From Haloarcula marina (lineage in GTDB: Archaea; Halobacteriota; Halobacteria; Halobacteriales; Haloarculaceae), in the NCBI RefSeq assembly GCF_024218775.1, contig NZ_CP100404.1, forward strand, positions 1,240,001 through 1,304,000: a stretch of 64,000 nucleotides of DNA. The letters run 5' to 3'. How positions within the stretch are numbered: the stretch's first letter is position 1; each line of letters starts with the position of its first letter. A program made the position numbers and the translations under genes. Shown in pieces: positions 51,987 through 61,047 of this stretch. Below the pieces are notes generated by a model. The model made no database searches. It had not been told where the DNA came from and saw only the letters and a program-made list of their open reading frames with translations.

Positions 51987-53339
51987 CTACAACGTAAATT
52001 GACGTATACGTTCTCTCTGAACGCTCTCCGGCGGTATCTCGTCTCCGTCGACTTCGACTGGTTGCCCTGCCGACAGCTTGCCGAACTTCGGTCCTTCCGG
52101 GACGCCGAGGGTCCGCGCGCGCTCCGGATCGAACCGCTGTTCGCGGGCGACCAGCGCACCGTCTTCGCGCACGACGCTGTCGTAGCGCTGCCGAAGCACG
52201 TCGGCCAGCATCGACACCGCGGCGTCCCGTGACTGCTCGGCGGACAGCACGACCGGTCCGGCGACGACGGTCCCGTTCTGTTCGGTGCCGAACGCCACGG
52301 CGTCGCGTTCGAGCCACGACCGCACCGTCTCGGCGTCGATGCCCCGCGCTTCCGCGAGCAAGTCCTCGGGAATCTCGGCGACGCGCCACTCGGGGTCGTC
52401 GGCGGCCGGGTCGCCAAAGCGCAGGCCCTCGGCGACGGCCCCGACGGCGTCTTCGAGCGCCGAGACCAGCCCCAGCGGAACGCCCGTCGTCTCCCTGACG
52501 AACGTCTCGTCGACGACCCGATAGCCAAGCGACTCGATAGTCTCGACCAGTTCCGGATGGTCGGCTTCGAGGAGCGCGTAGTCGGCGGCGCTGGCCTCGA
52601 ATGCGCGGTCGACGGTGGCCGCTCGGGCCTCGTCGCTGTCGGCCCACTCGTCGAGGGCGTCGAGACACCACTCGGCGGCGATGTGGCCGACTGCCCAGTC
52701 CGTCTCGCGGACCACGCGCTCGAAGCGGGGCGCGTAGTGACCGCCGCCGAAGCCGACGAGGTGGCGTCGAGTGCCGTTCTCGGTCAGGGCGTCGGCCGTC
52801 GCGTCGCGGAGCGCGAGGACGGCCCGTGCCACCGCTCGGGCCGCTTCGGGGTCGCGCCACTGCGCCTCGGCGCTCCCCACTTCGACGAACATCGAGGGAG
52901 CGCCGACTTCAGTCGGTCCGTGGTGCGTACACTCCATGCCGACCTCGTAGTCGTCCGGCGCGAACTCGGTCAGCGCGTCGACGACTTCCCGGTGAGCGTT
53001 CGGGCAGGCACGCGCGAAGCGACCGGACTCGCCGCCGTACTCGGCCGCGCCGAAGTTCCCGGTGTGGTGGGCAGTCAGCAGTTTCCCGGTGTCACCGGCG
53101 TGGCGCGAGGCGAAGACGAGACACTCCGGGTCGCCGAAGGCGGCCGCGGCGTCGTCGATGTCCAGATGGAGCGCGTCGAACTCGCGGAGTTCCGCGCCGT
53201 CGGTCCGGTACACTGTGCCGCCACCCTCGTCGTCAGGTCGTGTTTCGTCCTCGACCGTCGTCCAATCGGCGAGTTCTCGGAGGTGGTCGCCGACGTGGAC
53301 GGAGGCTTCGTCCGCGCGCGAGACGACGATAGCGAGCAT
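51987..53339 (-). CDS. dtdA: D-aminoacyl-tRNA deacylase, archaeal DtdA, with C-terminal extension
   Basis: A 450-residue proofreading enzyme that removes D-amino acids from tRNA. The archaeal DTD2 core fills about the first 270 residues (MLAIVVSRADEASVHVGDHL; TAHHTGNFGAAEYGG; VGMECTHHGPTEVGAPSMFV; HLVGFGGGHYAPRF). A further ~180 residues, including VREDGALVAREQRFDPERAR, go beyond the archaeal core length I know. The ATG at 53339 overlaps the stop of the upstream exchanger gene by one base, so both are in one transcript. Confidence 0.92.
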   Translation of the reverse strand: MLAIVVSRADEASVHVGDHLRELADWTTVEDETRPDDEGGGTVYRTDGAELREFDALHLDIDDAAAAFGDPECLVFASRHAGDTGKLLTAHHTGNFGAAEYGGESGRFARACPNAHREVVDALTEFAPDDYEVGMECTHHGPTEVGAPSMFVEVGSAEAQWRDPEAARAVARAVLALRDATADALTENGTRRHLVGFGGGHYAPRFERVVRETDWAVGHIAAEWCLDALDEWADSDEARAATVDRAFEASAADYALLEADHPELVETIESLGYRVVDETFVRETTGVPLGLVSALEDAVGAVAEGLRFGDPAADDPEWRVAEIPEDLLAEARGIDAETVRSWLERDAVAFGTEQNGTVVAGPVVLSAEQSRDAAVSMLADVLRQRYDSVVREDGALVAREQRFDPERARTLGVPEGPKFGKLSAGQPVEVDGDEIPPESVQRERIRQFTL

Positions 53340-54724
53340 CAGTCGGCCCGTTCGGGGTGGACCGGTTCGTTCCCCATCGCGCTCCGGAACGCGTCGGCGG
53401 CCAGTCCGACGAGCAGTTTCGCCGACCGCCACCGGACGGCGAACAGGACGACTCCGGCGACGACGTACAGGCCCGTGTAGACGAGCAACAGGTCGTGGCT
53501 CGTGATGGGCAACACCAGCAGGTCCTGGATGAGCGCGAACTCTATCAGCACCTGCGAGATGAACAGACTGAACAGCACGATGGCCTCGCGAACGGAGATT
53601 TCGAAGTTACAGAGAATCGCTAACGCGAAGAAGGACTGTCCGGCGGTAATCCATATCTCCGCCGACTGTCGGGAGTCAAAGGGGAGGACGCCGTACCGGC
53701 CCAGCGCGAGGGAGTAGATGACGGCGATTGTCCCGATGAGGAGCGTCCACTGGTTCAGTTTCGAAGAGATGAGCGCGTTGAACCCGGCCGTCGAGCGAGC
53801 CTTATTGACGAGGACGGCGACGACGATGAGTTCGGGCGACTCGCTCGCCAGCGGCGCAATCCACTGAATCATGAAGAAGGAGGGGACGCCGATTTGCAGG
53901 CCGATTTCCTCCAGTCCGTGCGCGAACGGTTCGACGGCCGTGAAAATCATCGCGCCCGAGTACCCGAAGAGCGCGAGGACGGCGATGGGCCGCCAGGGGA
54001 GGGACCACTGCTGGAAGTACAGCGGGACGCCCACGGTGTGGTCGGACTCCTCGATATCTGACTTGAGGACGAGGCCGATGTAGGTGACGTAGAGACCGAC
54101 GAGGAACAGCGTGTCCAGCGCGCCGATACCGCCGCCGAGTGGCACGGCGAAGGCCCACGCCGTCGCGGCGAGCAGGAACGCGATTTCGGTCGCGATGTCT
54201 TTGTCGAGGGTGACTACGTCGGCCAGCAATCCGTCGCGTGACTCGACTGCGGGGTCGTTGGTCGAGGCGGCCCGGAGGATGGTGAACACGGCGATACCGG
54301 CCCAGCCGATGCCGATGAGGATGCGGTTCGCACCGGTCATGTTGGCGATGGCGAGGTTGGCGTCGTGACAGGCCTCCGCCAACGGCGTTTCGCCCGCTTC
54401 GATGGCCGCTGCGGACAGTTGGCTACAGGCCTCGATAGTCGCCCCGCCAGCCCCGGCGTTCCACGCGAACAGCGCGTCGACGGCGTACTCCGGCGCGACG
54501 GCCAACACGGCGAGGACCGCGATGGCGAACGCCCGCGGTACGTCTTTCTCGGCAGTCTCCGCGCCCCACGCGAGGAGAAACGACGCGCCGAGGACGGCGA
54601 GCCCGCTCACCGCGACGGTCGTGAGGATGTCCATACCGACGCCGAGGAGACCCGCGACGACCCAGCCAGCGGTCAACAGGACGGCAAGGCCGACCTGAAC
54701 GAGTGGATGACGTAGACGACTCAC
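53339..54724 (-). CDS. Sodium/calcium exchanger family membrane protein (divergent CaCA)
   Basis: A 461-residue, ~12-helix protein starting at GTG 54724 (VSRLRHPLVQVGLAVLLTAG). The alpha-repeats are recognisable but changed: APEYAVDALFAWNAGAGG takes the place of the GTS-PE repeat, and ASESPELIVVAVLVNKARST that of the second. A loop of about 50 residues with a possible cysteine pair (EACSQL and EACHDAN) sits between the repeats of the first half. It overlaps dtdA by one base. The transported cation is uncertain. Confidence 0.82.
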   Translation of the reverse strand: MSRLRHPLVQVGLAVLLTAGWVVAGLLGVGMDILTTVAVSGLAVLGASFLLAWGAETAEKDVPRAFAIAVLAVLAVAPEYAVDALFAWNAGAGGATIEACSQLSAAAIEAGETPLAEACHDANLAIANMTGANRILIGIGWAGIAVFTILRAASTNDPAVESRDGLLADVVTLDKDIATEIAFLLAATAWAFAVPLGGGIGALDTLFLVGLYVTYIGLVLKSDIEESDHTVGVPLYFQQWSLPWRPIAVLALFGYSGAMIFTAVEPFAHGLEEIGLQIGVPSFFMIQWIAPLASESPELIVVAVLVNKARSTAGFNALISSKLNQWTLLIGTIAVIYSLALGRYGVLPFDSRQSAEIWITAGQSFFALAILCNFEISVREAIVLFSLFISQVLIEFALIQDLLVLPITSHDLLLVYTGLYVVAGVVLFAVRWRSAKLLVGLAADAFRSAMGNEPVHPERAD

Positions 54725-54824
54725 TAGCAGAGCACAGCAGAGGTCGGAGTGAAAAGCTTGCGAAAGGACCGCCGACCGCCCGGATAGCGTGGCGTTCATA
54801 ACTCTCCCGCGCGCTGGCGCGAGT

Positions 54825-55622
54825 ATGAACGTCTACGGTCTCATCGGGAATCCGGTCGGCCACTCGCTGTCGCCGCCGATGCACGAGGCAGGGTACGAGG
54901 CGCTCGGTATCGACGCGAAGTACGTCACCTTCGAACCGCCCGCAGACGAGGGCGCGGCGGCCGTCGAAGCGGCCGAAAAACTTGGCGTTGCGGGTCTGAA
55001 CGTCACCATCCCGTTCAAACAGGACGTCCTCGCGGCCGTCGACCCGGACCCGTTGGCCCAGCGCATCGGCGCGGTCAACACCGTCGATTTCTCCGGTGAG
55101 ACGCCGCGGGGCTACAACACTGACGCCGTCGGGGCAGTCCGCGCCCTCGACCACCACGGCGTCGAGCTATCCGGGACGACGGTCGTCGTCGGCGCGGGCG
55201 GGGCCGGTCGCGCCGTCGCGTTCGGACTTGCCGACGAAGGGATGGCGGTCCGCATCGCCAACCGGACCGAATCGAAGGCCGTCGACCTCGCGGCCGACGT
55301 ACCCGAGGCGAGCGGGCACGGCCTCGACGAACTCGCGGAACTACTGGCCGACGCCGACGTGCTGGTCAACTGCACGAGCGTCGGGATGGACGAGGACGCG
55401 ACGCCGGTTCCGGCCGAGGCGCTCCACGGCGACCTCGCCGTCCTCGACGCGGTGTACTCGCCCATCGAGACGCGACTGCTCCGGGACGCCGCCGCGGCGG
55501 GGGCGACGACCGTCGACGGCGCGTGGATGTTACTGTATCAGGGAGTCGAGGCGTTCGAACGATGGACGGGCGAAGACGCGCCCGTGGATTCGATGAACGC
55601 GGCGCTCCGTGCCGGTTTGTGA
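54825..55622 (+). CDS. aroE: Shikimate dehydrogenase
   Basis: A 265-residue NADPH enzyme of aromatic amino-acid biosynthesis. The N-terminal substrate site reads [20 protein letters not shown], followed by [15 protein letters not shown] with the catalytic lysine. A Rossmann NADP site follows ([30 protein letters not shown]), then [11 protein letters not shown] and the closing [15 protein letters not shown]. The ATG at 54825 lies 4 bases after a GCGCG-rich hairpin-like stretch. Transcribed in the same direction as the pab genes downstream. Confidence 0.96.
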   Translation: MNVYGLIGNPVGHSLSPPMHEAGYEALGIDAKYVTFEPPADEGAAAVEAAEKLGVAGLNVTIPFKQDVLAAVDPDPLAQRIGAVNTVDFSGETPRGYNTDAVGAVRALDHHGVELSGTTVVVGAGGAGRAVAFGLADEGMAVRIANRTESKAVDLAADVPEASGHGLDELAELLADADVLVNCTSVGMDEDATPVPAEALHGDLAVLDAVYSPIETRLLRDAAAAGATTVDGAWMLLYQGVEAFERWTGEDAPVDSMNAALRAGL

Positions 55623-55655
55623 CCGATAACGTACCAGCAAGAGATTAGTGTCGGG

Positions 55656-55668
55656 GGGCTGTAAGCCC
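55656..55668. promoter_or_regulatory. Hairpin before the start of the helix-hairpin-helix gene
   Basis: GGGCT and AGCCC flank GTA, ending 4 bases before the ATG at 55673. A GAGATTAG element lies ~27 bases upstream. Confidence 0.25.
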
Positions 55669-55672
55669 GCGT

Positions 55673-56266
55673 ATGGGTCTACTTCAGAAGCTAAAGTCTG
55701 CGCTCGGGCTCGACGGCTCGGAGTCTTCCGGGAGGCGCTCTTCCGGAGATGTCGACGTCACCGTCGAGCGAGAGCCATCTACCGAATCCGAAGATGCGGT
55801 CAAAGGGACTGAGACAGCGACGACTGCGGACTCTGCGGCCGACACTGGGACCGGGACAGAGACCGAATCCGAGACAGGGACCGAGACCAAGAGCGAGACC
55901 GAGACCGAGACTGACGCCGACAGTTCGGCGGACAGCGAGAGCGATGCCGCCGAGGAATCCGAGGACGCGGCCGAGGAGGACGTGGACGCGGACCTAATCG
56001 AGGACGAGATACCGGAAGGGACCGAGGAAGAGTCGGAAGCGGCGGCCGCCGACGCGACGGTCCCCGAGGCCGAACCCGACGACGGGAGTTCCCTGCCCGT
56101 CACCGAAATCAAGGGTATCGGTCCGGCCTACGCCGAGCGACTGTCGGGCCTCGACATCGAGTCGGTCGGCGACCTCGCCGCGGCCGACGCCGCCGACATC
56201 GCGGCCGAGACTGACCTCTCGGAGAGCCGCGTCGCCGGGTGGATAGAACGCGCACAGGACTACTGA
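55673..56266 (+). CDS. Acidic repeat protein with a C-terminal helix-hairpin-helix domain
   Basis: A 197-residue protein. A ten-residue amphipathic start (MGLLQKLKSALGLDG) is followed by ~110 residues of glutamate/threonine/serine/aspartate low complexity (TETESETGTETKSETETETD). The C-terminal 60 residues form a helix-hairpin-helix fold (LPVTEIKGIGPAYAERLSGL; SVGDLAAADAADIAAETDLS; SRVAGWIERAQDY), usually a DNA- or protein-binding module. The acidic part could act as a flexible linker. Confidence 0.8.
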   Translation: MGLLQKLKSALGLDGSESSGRRSSGDVDVTVEREPSTESEDAVKGTETATTADSAADTGTGTETESETGTETKSETETETDADSSADSESDAAEESEDAAEEDVDADLIEDEIPEGTEEESEAAAADATVPEAEPDDGSSLPVTEIKGIGPAYAERLSGLDIESVGDLAAADAADIAAETDLSESRVAGWIERAQDY

Positions 56267-56314
56267 CTGCCCGAACCGCAAGGGAATTACACTCCCGTCT
56301 GCTTTCTCTCGGTA

Positions 56315-57787
56315 ATGCCAACGGTGAAGACTGGCCGCGACGCTTTCGAGCGACTCGCGGCGGACGCGCCGCCGACAGCCCGCGTGCCGGTGGCCGTCCG
56401 CGTGACCGTCGACGACCCGTTCGACGCCTACCGACGGGCGCGCGACGACGTTGGTGGCGTGTACCTCGGCACGACCGGCGGACAGTCCGGGTGGGGCTAC
56501 TTCGCGACGACGCCAGCCGATTTCTGCGAGGTGAATCCCGGGGATGGCGATTCGCTGCCTCGACTCGCTGCCGTCTTAGACGGGGAGACGCTCGTTCGCG
56601 GGGACTGTTCGGTCCCGTACCCCTGCGGCGCAATCGGCTGGCTCTCCTACGACATCGCCCGGGAACTGGAAGACCTGCCCGAGCACGCAGTCGCCGACCG
56701 CGCCCTCCCGCGGTTGCAGGTCGCCACGTACGACCGCGTCGCGGCGTGGGAGGAACCCCGCGGTGACGGCCCCGTCGAACTCACGATTACCGCCTGCCCG
56801 CGACTCGACGAGTTCGACACCGCGGGGCTGGCCTACGAGTTCGGCCGCGAACACGCCCTCGAACTCGCCCGCGTGGCCGTCGACGGCGACCCGAGCGTCG
56901 GCCCGCCAGCGGTCGACACCGACTCCGCTGCCTTCGAGAGCGACTGCACCCGCGACGCCTTCGCCGAGCGGGTGCGAGCGGTCAAACAGTACATCCGCGA
57001 CGGCGATACGTTTCAGGCGAACGTCTCCCAGCGACTCACCGCGCCCGCCGCGGTCCATCCGGTCGAAGCGTTCGACGCGCTTCGGACGGTCAACCCAGCA
57101 CCGTACTCGGCGCTCGTGGAGTTTCCCGGCGTCGATTTGGTCAGCGCCAGCCCGGAACTCCTCCTCCATCGGGACGGCGACCGCCTCGTCACCGAACCTA
57201 TCGCGGGGACCCGACCGCGCGGAGAGACGACTGCGGCCGACGAGGAACTGGAGGCCGACCTGCTCGACGACGAGAAAGAGCGGGCCGAACACGCGATGCT
57301 CGTCGACCTCGAACGAAACGACCTCGGGAAGGTCAGCCGATTCGGGAGCGTCGAGGTGACCGACTACCGGCGCGTCGACCGCTACTCGGCGGTGATGCAC
57401 CTCGTCTCGGAAGTCGAAGGCCGACTCCGAGAGCGGGCGACCCTCGAAGACGCAATCGCGGCGGTGTTCCCCGGCGGGACCATCACGGGCGCGCCCAAGC
57501 CGCGGACGATGGAGATAATCGACGAGGTCGAACGGACCCGCCGCGGCCCGTACACCGGTTCTATCGGTATCTTCGGATTCGACGGCCGGGCGACGCTGAA
57601 CATCGTCATCCGCACGCTAGTCCGGTACGCCGACGAGTACCACCTCCGGGTCGGCGCGGGCATCGTCCACGACTCGGACCCGGACAGCGAGTACGACGAG
57701 ACGCTGGACAAGGGCCGGGCGCTCGTCACCGCCGTCGACGAGGCGCTGGGTCGTCGGGCGAACCTCTCGGTGGGGGGGTCCCGATGA
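56315..57787 (+). CDS. pabB: Aminodeoxychorismate (anthranilate) synthase component I
   Basis: A 490-residue chorismate-using synthase. Motifs in order: [100 protein letters not shown], and [20 protein letters not shown] with the catalytic lysine region. Members split into anthranilate (TrpE) and aminodeoxychorismate (PabB) synthases. The class IV aminotransferase two genes downstream favours PabB and folate-precursor synthesis. The next gene overlaps by 4 bases. Confidence 0.88.
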   Translation: MPTVKTGRDAFERLAADAPPTARVPVAVRVTVDDPFDAYRRARDDVGGVYLGTTGGQSGWGYFATTPADFCEVNPGDGDSLPRLAAVLDGETLVRGDCSVPYPCGAIGWLSYDIARELEDLPEHAVADRALPRLQVATYDRVAAWEEPRGDGPVELTITACPRLDEFDTAGLAYEFGREHALELARVAVDGDPSVGPPAVDTDSAAFESDCTRDAFAERVRAVKQYIRDGDTFQANVSQRLTAPAAVHPVEAFDALRTVNPAPYSALVEFPGVDLVSASPELLLHRDGDRLVTEPIAGTRPRGETTAADEELEADLLDDEKERAEHAMLVDLERNDLGKVSRFGSVEVTDYRRVDRYSAVMHLVSEVEGRLRERATLEDAIAAVFPGGTITGAPKPRTMEIIDEVERTRRGPYTGSIGIFGFDGRATLNIVIRTLVRYADEYHLRVGAGIVHDSDPDSEYDETLDKGRALVTAVDEALGRRANLSVGGSR

Positions 57788-58452
57788 GCGATTCGAGCCA
57801 CCAGCGGGGTCGCGGCGCACCGCCCAGCGACTCGCTCGCCCCGACAATTCTCGTCGTCGACAACTACGACTCGTTCGCGTACAACCTCGTCCAGTACGTC
57901 GGCGAGGTGCTACTGCGACTGGACGGCACGGAGGACGACGTGCTCGTTCGGCGCAACGACGCCGTCACCGTCGACGAGATTCACGACCTCGCTCCGGACG
58001 GCATCGTCGTCTCGCCGGGACCGGGGACTCCCGAAGCCGCCGGTATCTCGATGCCGACGTTCGCGGAACTCCGGTATCCGACGCTCGGCGTCTGTCTCGG
58101 CCATCAGGCGCTGTGTGCCGCCAACGGGTCGACCGTGGGCCACGCCGAGGCCGTCGTCCACGGCAAGTCCTCGTTCGTGACCCACGACGGCGAGGGCATC
58201 TTCGAGGGCGTGCCCGACCCCGTGAAAGTCGGCCGGTATCACTCGCTCGCGGTTCGCCGCGACGACCTGCCGGACGTGCTGGAGGAGACGGCCTACACCG
58301 TGGAGGACGACGGCGGCGAGGAGAGCATCGTCATGGGCGTCCGCCACCGCGAACTCCCCCACGTCGGCGTCCAGTTCCACCCTGAAAGCATCCTGACCGA
58401 CCACGGGAAACGGATGGTCGAGAACTTCTGTCACACATGCACTACCACGTAA
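57784..58452 (+). CDS. pabA: Glutamine amidotransferase component II (PabA/TrpG)
   Basis: A 222-residue class I glutamine amidotransferase. It provides ammonia to the synthase encoded immediately upstream. The family motifs are [20 protein letters not shown], the oxyanion strand [22 protein letters not shown] with the nucleophile cysteine, and [14 protein letters not shown] with the histidine. A polar 17-residue N-terminus precedes the core. It starts inside the end of pabB and overlaps pabC by 16 bases, so the three are translated as a unit. Confidence 0.92.
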   Translation: MSDSSHQRGRGAPPSDSLAPTILVVDNYDSFAYNLVQYVGEVLLRLDGTEDDVLVRRNDAVTVDEIHDLAPDGIVVSPGPGTPEAAGISMPTFAELRYPTLGVCLGHQALCAANGSTVGHAEAVVHGKSSFVTHDGEGIFEGVPDPVKVGRYHSLAVRRDDLPDVLEETAYTVEDDGGEESIVMGVRHRELPHVGVQFHPESILTDHGKRMVENFCHTCTTT

Positions 58453-59309
58453 ACGGCGACCTCGTACCCGAATCCGAGGCGACGGTGTCGGTGCTTGACC
58501 GCGGGTTCGCCTACGGTGACGGCGTGTTCGAGACCCTGCGGGTATACGGCGGCGACCCGTTTGCGTGGGACGCCCACCGCGCCCGCCTCCAGCGGAGCGC
58601 CGAGACGCTGGGGTTCGGCGAGGCGATTCCGGACGACCTGCGCGAACGAGTCGACGAGACGCTCGACGCGAACGACCTCACCGAGGCGTACTGCAAAGTC
58701 TCGGTCACTCGCGGCGTCCAACCGGGGAAACTCACCCCCGGGGCCGAGGTGGACCCCACGGTAGTCGTCGTCGTGAAAGAACTCCCGCGCGGCGGCCGGG
58801 ACGGCGAGCGAGTCTGGGACGGCCCCGCCGACGTGCAGACGGTCCGGACTCGTCGGATTCCGAGCGAGGCAGTCCCGGCGGACGCGAAGACCCACAACTA
58901 CCTCAACGGCATCCTCGGGCGACTCGAACTCCGACGGGCGGCCGTCGACGGCGACGCCGCCGACGAGTGTCTCATGCGGGACGTAGACGGCAACGTCGTC
59001 GAGGGCGCGACGAGCAACGTCTTCTTCGTCTCCGACAACGCGCTCCGGACGCCGAGCGAGGGGTTGGACCTGCTTCCGGGCATCACCCGAGAAGTCGTGG
59101 TCGAACTTGCCCAGGAAGAGGGATTCCCCGTCGAGACGGGGGCGTACTCGTTGGACGCGATTCGGGACGCCGACGAGGCGTTCCTGACGAACTCGACGTG
59201 GGAGATTCGCCCGATAGGGACCGTCGACGGCATCGACGTGGGTGCCGGTCCGATGACGAAACTGCTCCAGCGCCTGTACGACGAGCGAATCGAGACCGAA
59301 CACTACTGA
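58437..59309 (+). CDS. pabC: Class IV PLP aminotransferase/lyase (aminodeoxychorismate lyase candidate)
   Basis: A 290-residue fold-type IV enzyme: RGFAYGDGVFETLRVYGGD, LQRSAETLGF, then KTHNYLNGILGRLELRRAAV with the likely PLP lysine, and GATSNVFFVSDNALRTPSEG. Family members are branched-chain aminotransferases, D-amino acid transaminases or aminodeoxychorismate lyase. Its gene sits directly after pabB-pabA with a 16-base overlap, which favours PabC in para-aminobenzoate synthesis. Haloarchaeal folate-type cofactors need this precursor. Confidence 0.85.
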   Translation: MHYHVNGDLVPESEATVSVLDRGFAYGDGVFETLRVYGGDPFAWDAHRARLQRSAETLGFGEAIPDDLRERVDETLDANDLTEAYCKVSVTRGVQPGKLTPGAEVDPTVVVVVKELPRGGRDGERVWDGPADVQTVRTRRIPSEAVPADAKTHNYLNGILGRLELRRAAVDGDAADECLMRDVDGNVVEGATSNVFFVSDNALRTPSEGLDLLPGITREVVVELAQEEGFPVETGAYSLDAIRDADEAFLTNSTWEIRPIGTVDGIDVGAGPMTKLLQRLYDERIETEHY

Positions 59310-59373
59310 GCCAGTCGCTCTGGCGGAGAGACCGGCAAAAAAGTAGGACGATGCAACCCGTGCTGACAGTTTA

Positions 59374-60672
59374 CTACGGTGCGTAACAGACCCAACTCTG
59401 GGGCGGGACCCACACTTCGACCCAGTTGTCCCCGTTCGTGGTCACGTCACCGGCGTTGCCGCTGTAGTCGTTGAGCGTCTGGTTGGTCCACGACGTGTAG
59501 ACCCACTTGCCCTGCCACGAGTCGGACCGATTCAGGCCGACGAGCAGGTTGTTCTGCCGCTCGTAAATGTAGAGGTTCTGGTCGACGTGGCGGGTGTAGG
59601 CCGCGCCGCCTGCGAGGTTGTTCTTTATCCACAGCAGGTTGCGGATGTCACCGTCGCTGACGCCGATGCGGTTGCTGTAGACGCGCGGGTATCCCTCGTA
59701 GGTGAGGATGTACGCGTACGCGAGTTTCTCGTACTGCGGCGGGCCGCTGTCGTGGTTCGAGACGAAGGTGAGCGACTGGAACGGCGACTGGTTGACCAGT
59801 CCGGCCCCGTCGAGGGCGTTCATGTCGCCGTTCTGGTGGAACACGTCCTCCTTCATCGTGTAGTAGAGGGCGTAGTCCGTGACGGACATGCCCGTGTTCG
59901 CGTAGCCCTGACAGTAGTTCACGTCGCCTTGCAGGACTTCACCGACCTTGTAGAGGCCGAGGTCGTCGGCCCACTGGTTCGCGTAGTCGCTGAAGAACCA
60001 CTCGGGGACGTGTTTCGCGGCGTCCCACCGAACGCCGTCGACACCGAGTCCCGCGTACTTCTCGACGTAGTCTTTCAGTTGGCCGCGGACGTACGACGAC
60101 TCCTGTTTGAGGTCTTTCAGGCCGACGAGCCACCCGTCCTCGACCGATTCGGGGTCCGAATAGTCGATGGAGGACTCGGGATGGAAGTCCTGTTCGCTGA
60201 AGTACGGCAGGTCCGCGAAGGAGATGCCGGGCGCGCCGCGGAAGTCGTCGTTCGCCGCCATGTGATTGATGACGGCGTCGGCGATGACATCGAGGCCCTG
60301 TGCGTGAGCCTCGGCCACCATGTCCTCGTACTCCGACTCGGTGCCGAAGACGCTGTTGAAGTTCTTCAAGTCGACCGGCTGATACCCCAGCGGCGGGTCT
60401 GTCACGCCTTGCTGATGGCTCCGGTCCAGCCGACTGTACTGCGCTGGCGGCACCTGAATCGCGTCGTAGCCTTGGTCGGCAATCGTCGAGAGGTCGCTTT
60501 TGACCTGGTTCCAGTCGGTGTGGTAGTACTGATACACCGCGCTCGAACCGACCGCCTCGGCCCCACCGCTCGCGAGTGATGCACCCGTCGCCGCTGCGCC
60601 GAGCGCGCCCATGCCTTTGAGTACGTCGCGTCGAGAGAAGCCACCGCTTCTCCCTGCGTTGAATCCTGTCAT
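59374..60672 (-). CDS. Secreted GH13 alpha-amylase (Tat substrate)
   Basis: A 432-residue glycoside hydrolase that hydrolyses alpha-1,4 glucans outside the cell. The Tat signal has twin arginines 14-15 (SRRDVLKG) and a hydrophobic stretch to about residue 40. The four GH13 regions are seen: DVIADAVINHMA (132-140), GVRWDAAKH with nucleophile Asp217 and Lys220-His221, the acid/base Glu245 in KVGEVLQG, and FVSNHDSG with Asp308. The short C-terminal beta domain includes RQNNLLVGLNRSDSWQGKW. Its promoter lies in an AT-rich region with an inverted repeat at 60752-60774. Confidence 0.95.
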   Translation of the reverse strand: MTGFNAGRSGGFSRRDVLKGMGALGAAATGASLASGGAEAVGSSAVYQYYHTDWNQVKSDLSTIADQGYDAIQVPPAQYSRLDRSHQQGVTDPPLGYQPVDLKNFNSVFGTESEYEDMVAEAHAQGLDVIADAVINHMAANDDFRGAPGISFADLPYFSEQDFHPESSIDYSDPESVEDGWLVGLKDLKQESSYVRGQLKDYVEKYAGLGVDGVRWDAAKHVPEWFFSDYANQWADDLGLYKVGEVLQGDVNYCQGYANTGMSVTDYALYYTMKEDVFHQNGDMNALDGAGLVNQSPFQSLTFVSNHDSGPPQYEKLAYAYILTYEGYPRVYSNRIGVSDGDIRNLLWIKNNLAGGAAYTRHVDQNLYIYERQNNLLVGLNRSDSWQGKWVYTSWTNQTLNDYSGNAGDVTTNGDNWVEVWVPPQSWVCYAP

Positions 60673-61047
60673 CTGTCTGTATTTCCGTGATCGTTTACCG
60701 CGTGCCGTGTGGTCTGCGCTGCCATGCCTACATCCATGAAGAATTACTACATAACATTAAAGATAAGGATGTTATTGGTTTGTAATATATTCGAAAACTA
60801 GACTGAAAAATTCAATCAAACTTTTCAATATGCGCTCGATGCAGGCCTCCTTCGCGGCGCTCTCCCGGTCAGGTGTTCGAGTCTGTGGGATTGTGGTAGC
60901 GTTGCTGACTGGTATTGTGTGCTATTCTCTCTCAATATCTCGGTGGCTGTTCGACCGCACTCAGCGACTCGCGCGACACGGGTCGTGGGGCGCTCCTGCG
61001 GACGCCGCGTTCGACGCCGTCCAACCGCGTTCTCGACGCGTCGGCAC
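60673..61047. other. 375-base gap: AT-rich promoter region, no gene
   Basis: The part nearest the amylase start is AT-rich (about 60725-60830) and includes an inverted repeat. The rest (60830-61047) is GC-rich without a credible coding frame or RNA fold. Confidence 0.45.
60752..60774. promoter_or_regulatory. Inverted repeat upstream of the amylase gene
   Basis: TAACAT (60752-60757) and ATGTTA (60769-60774) flank 11 bases, 80-102 bases before the amylase ATG. It may be a regulator site for carbohydrate control. Confidence 0.35.
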
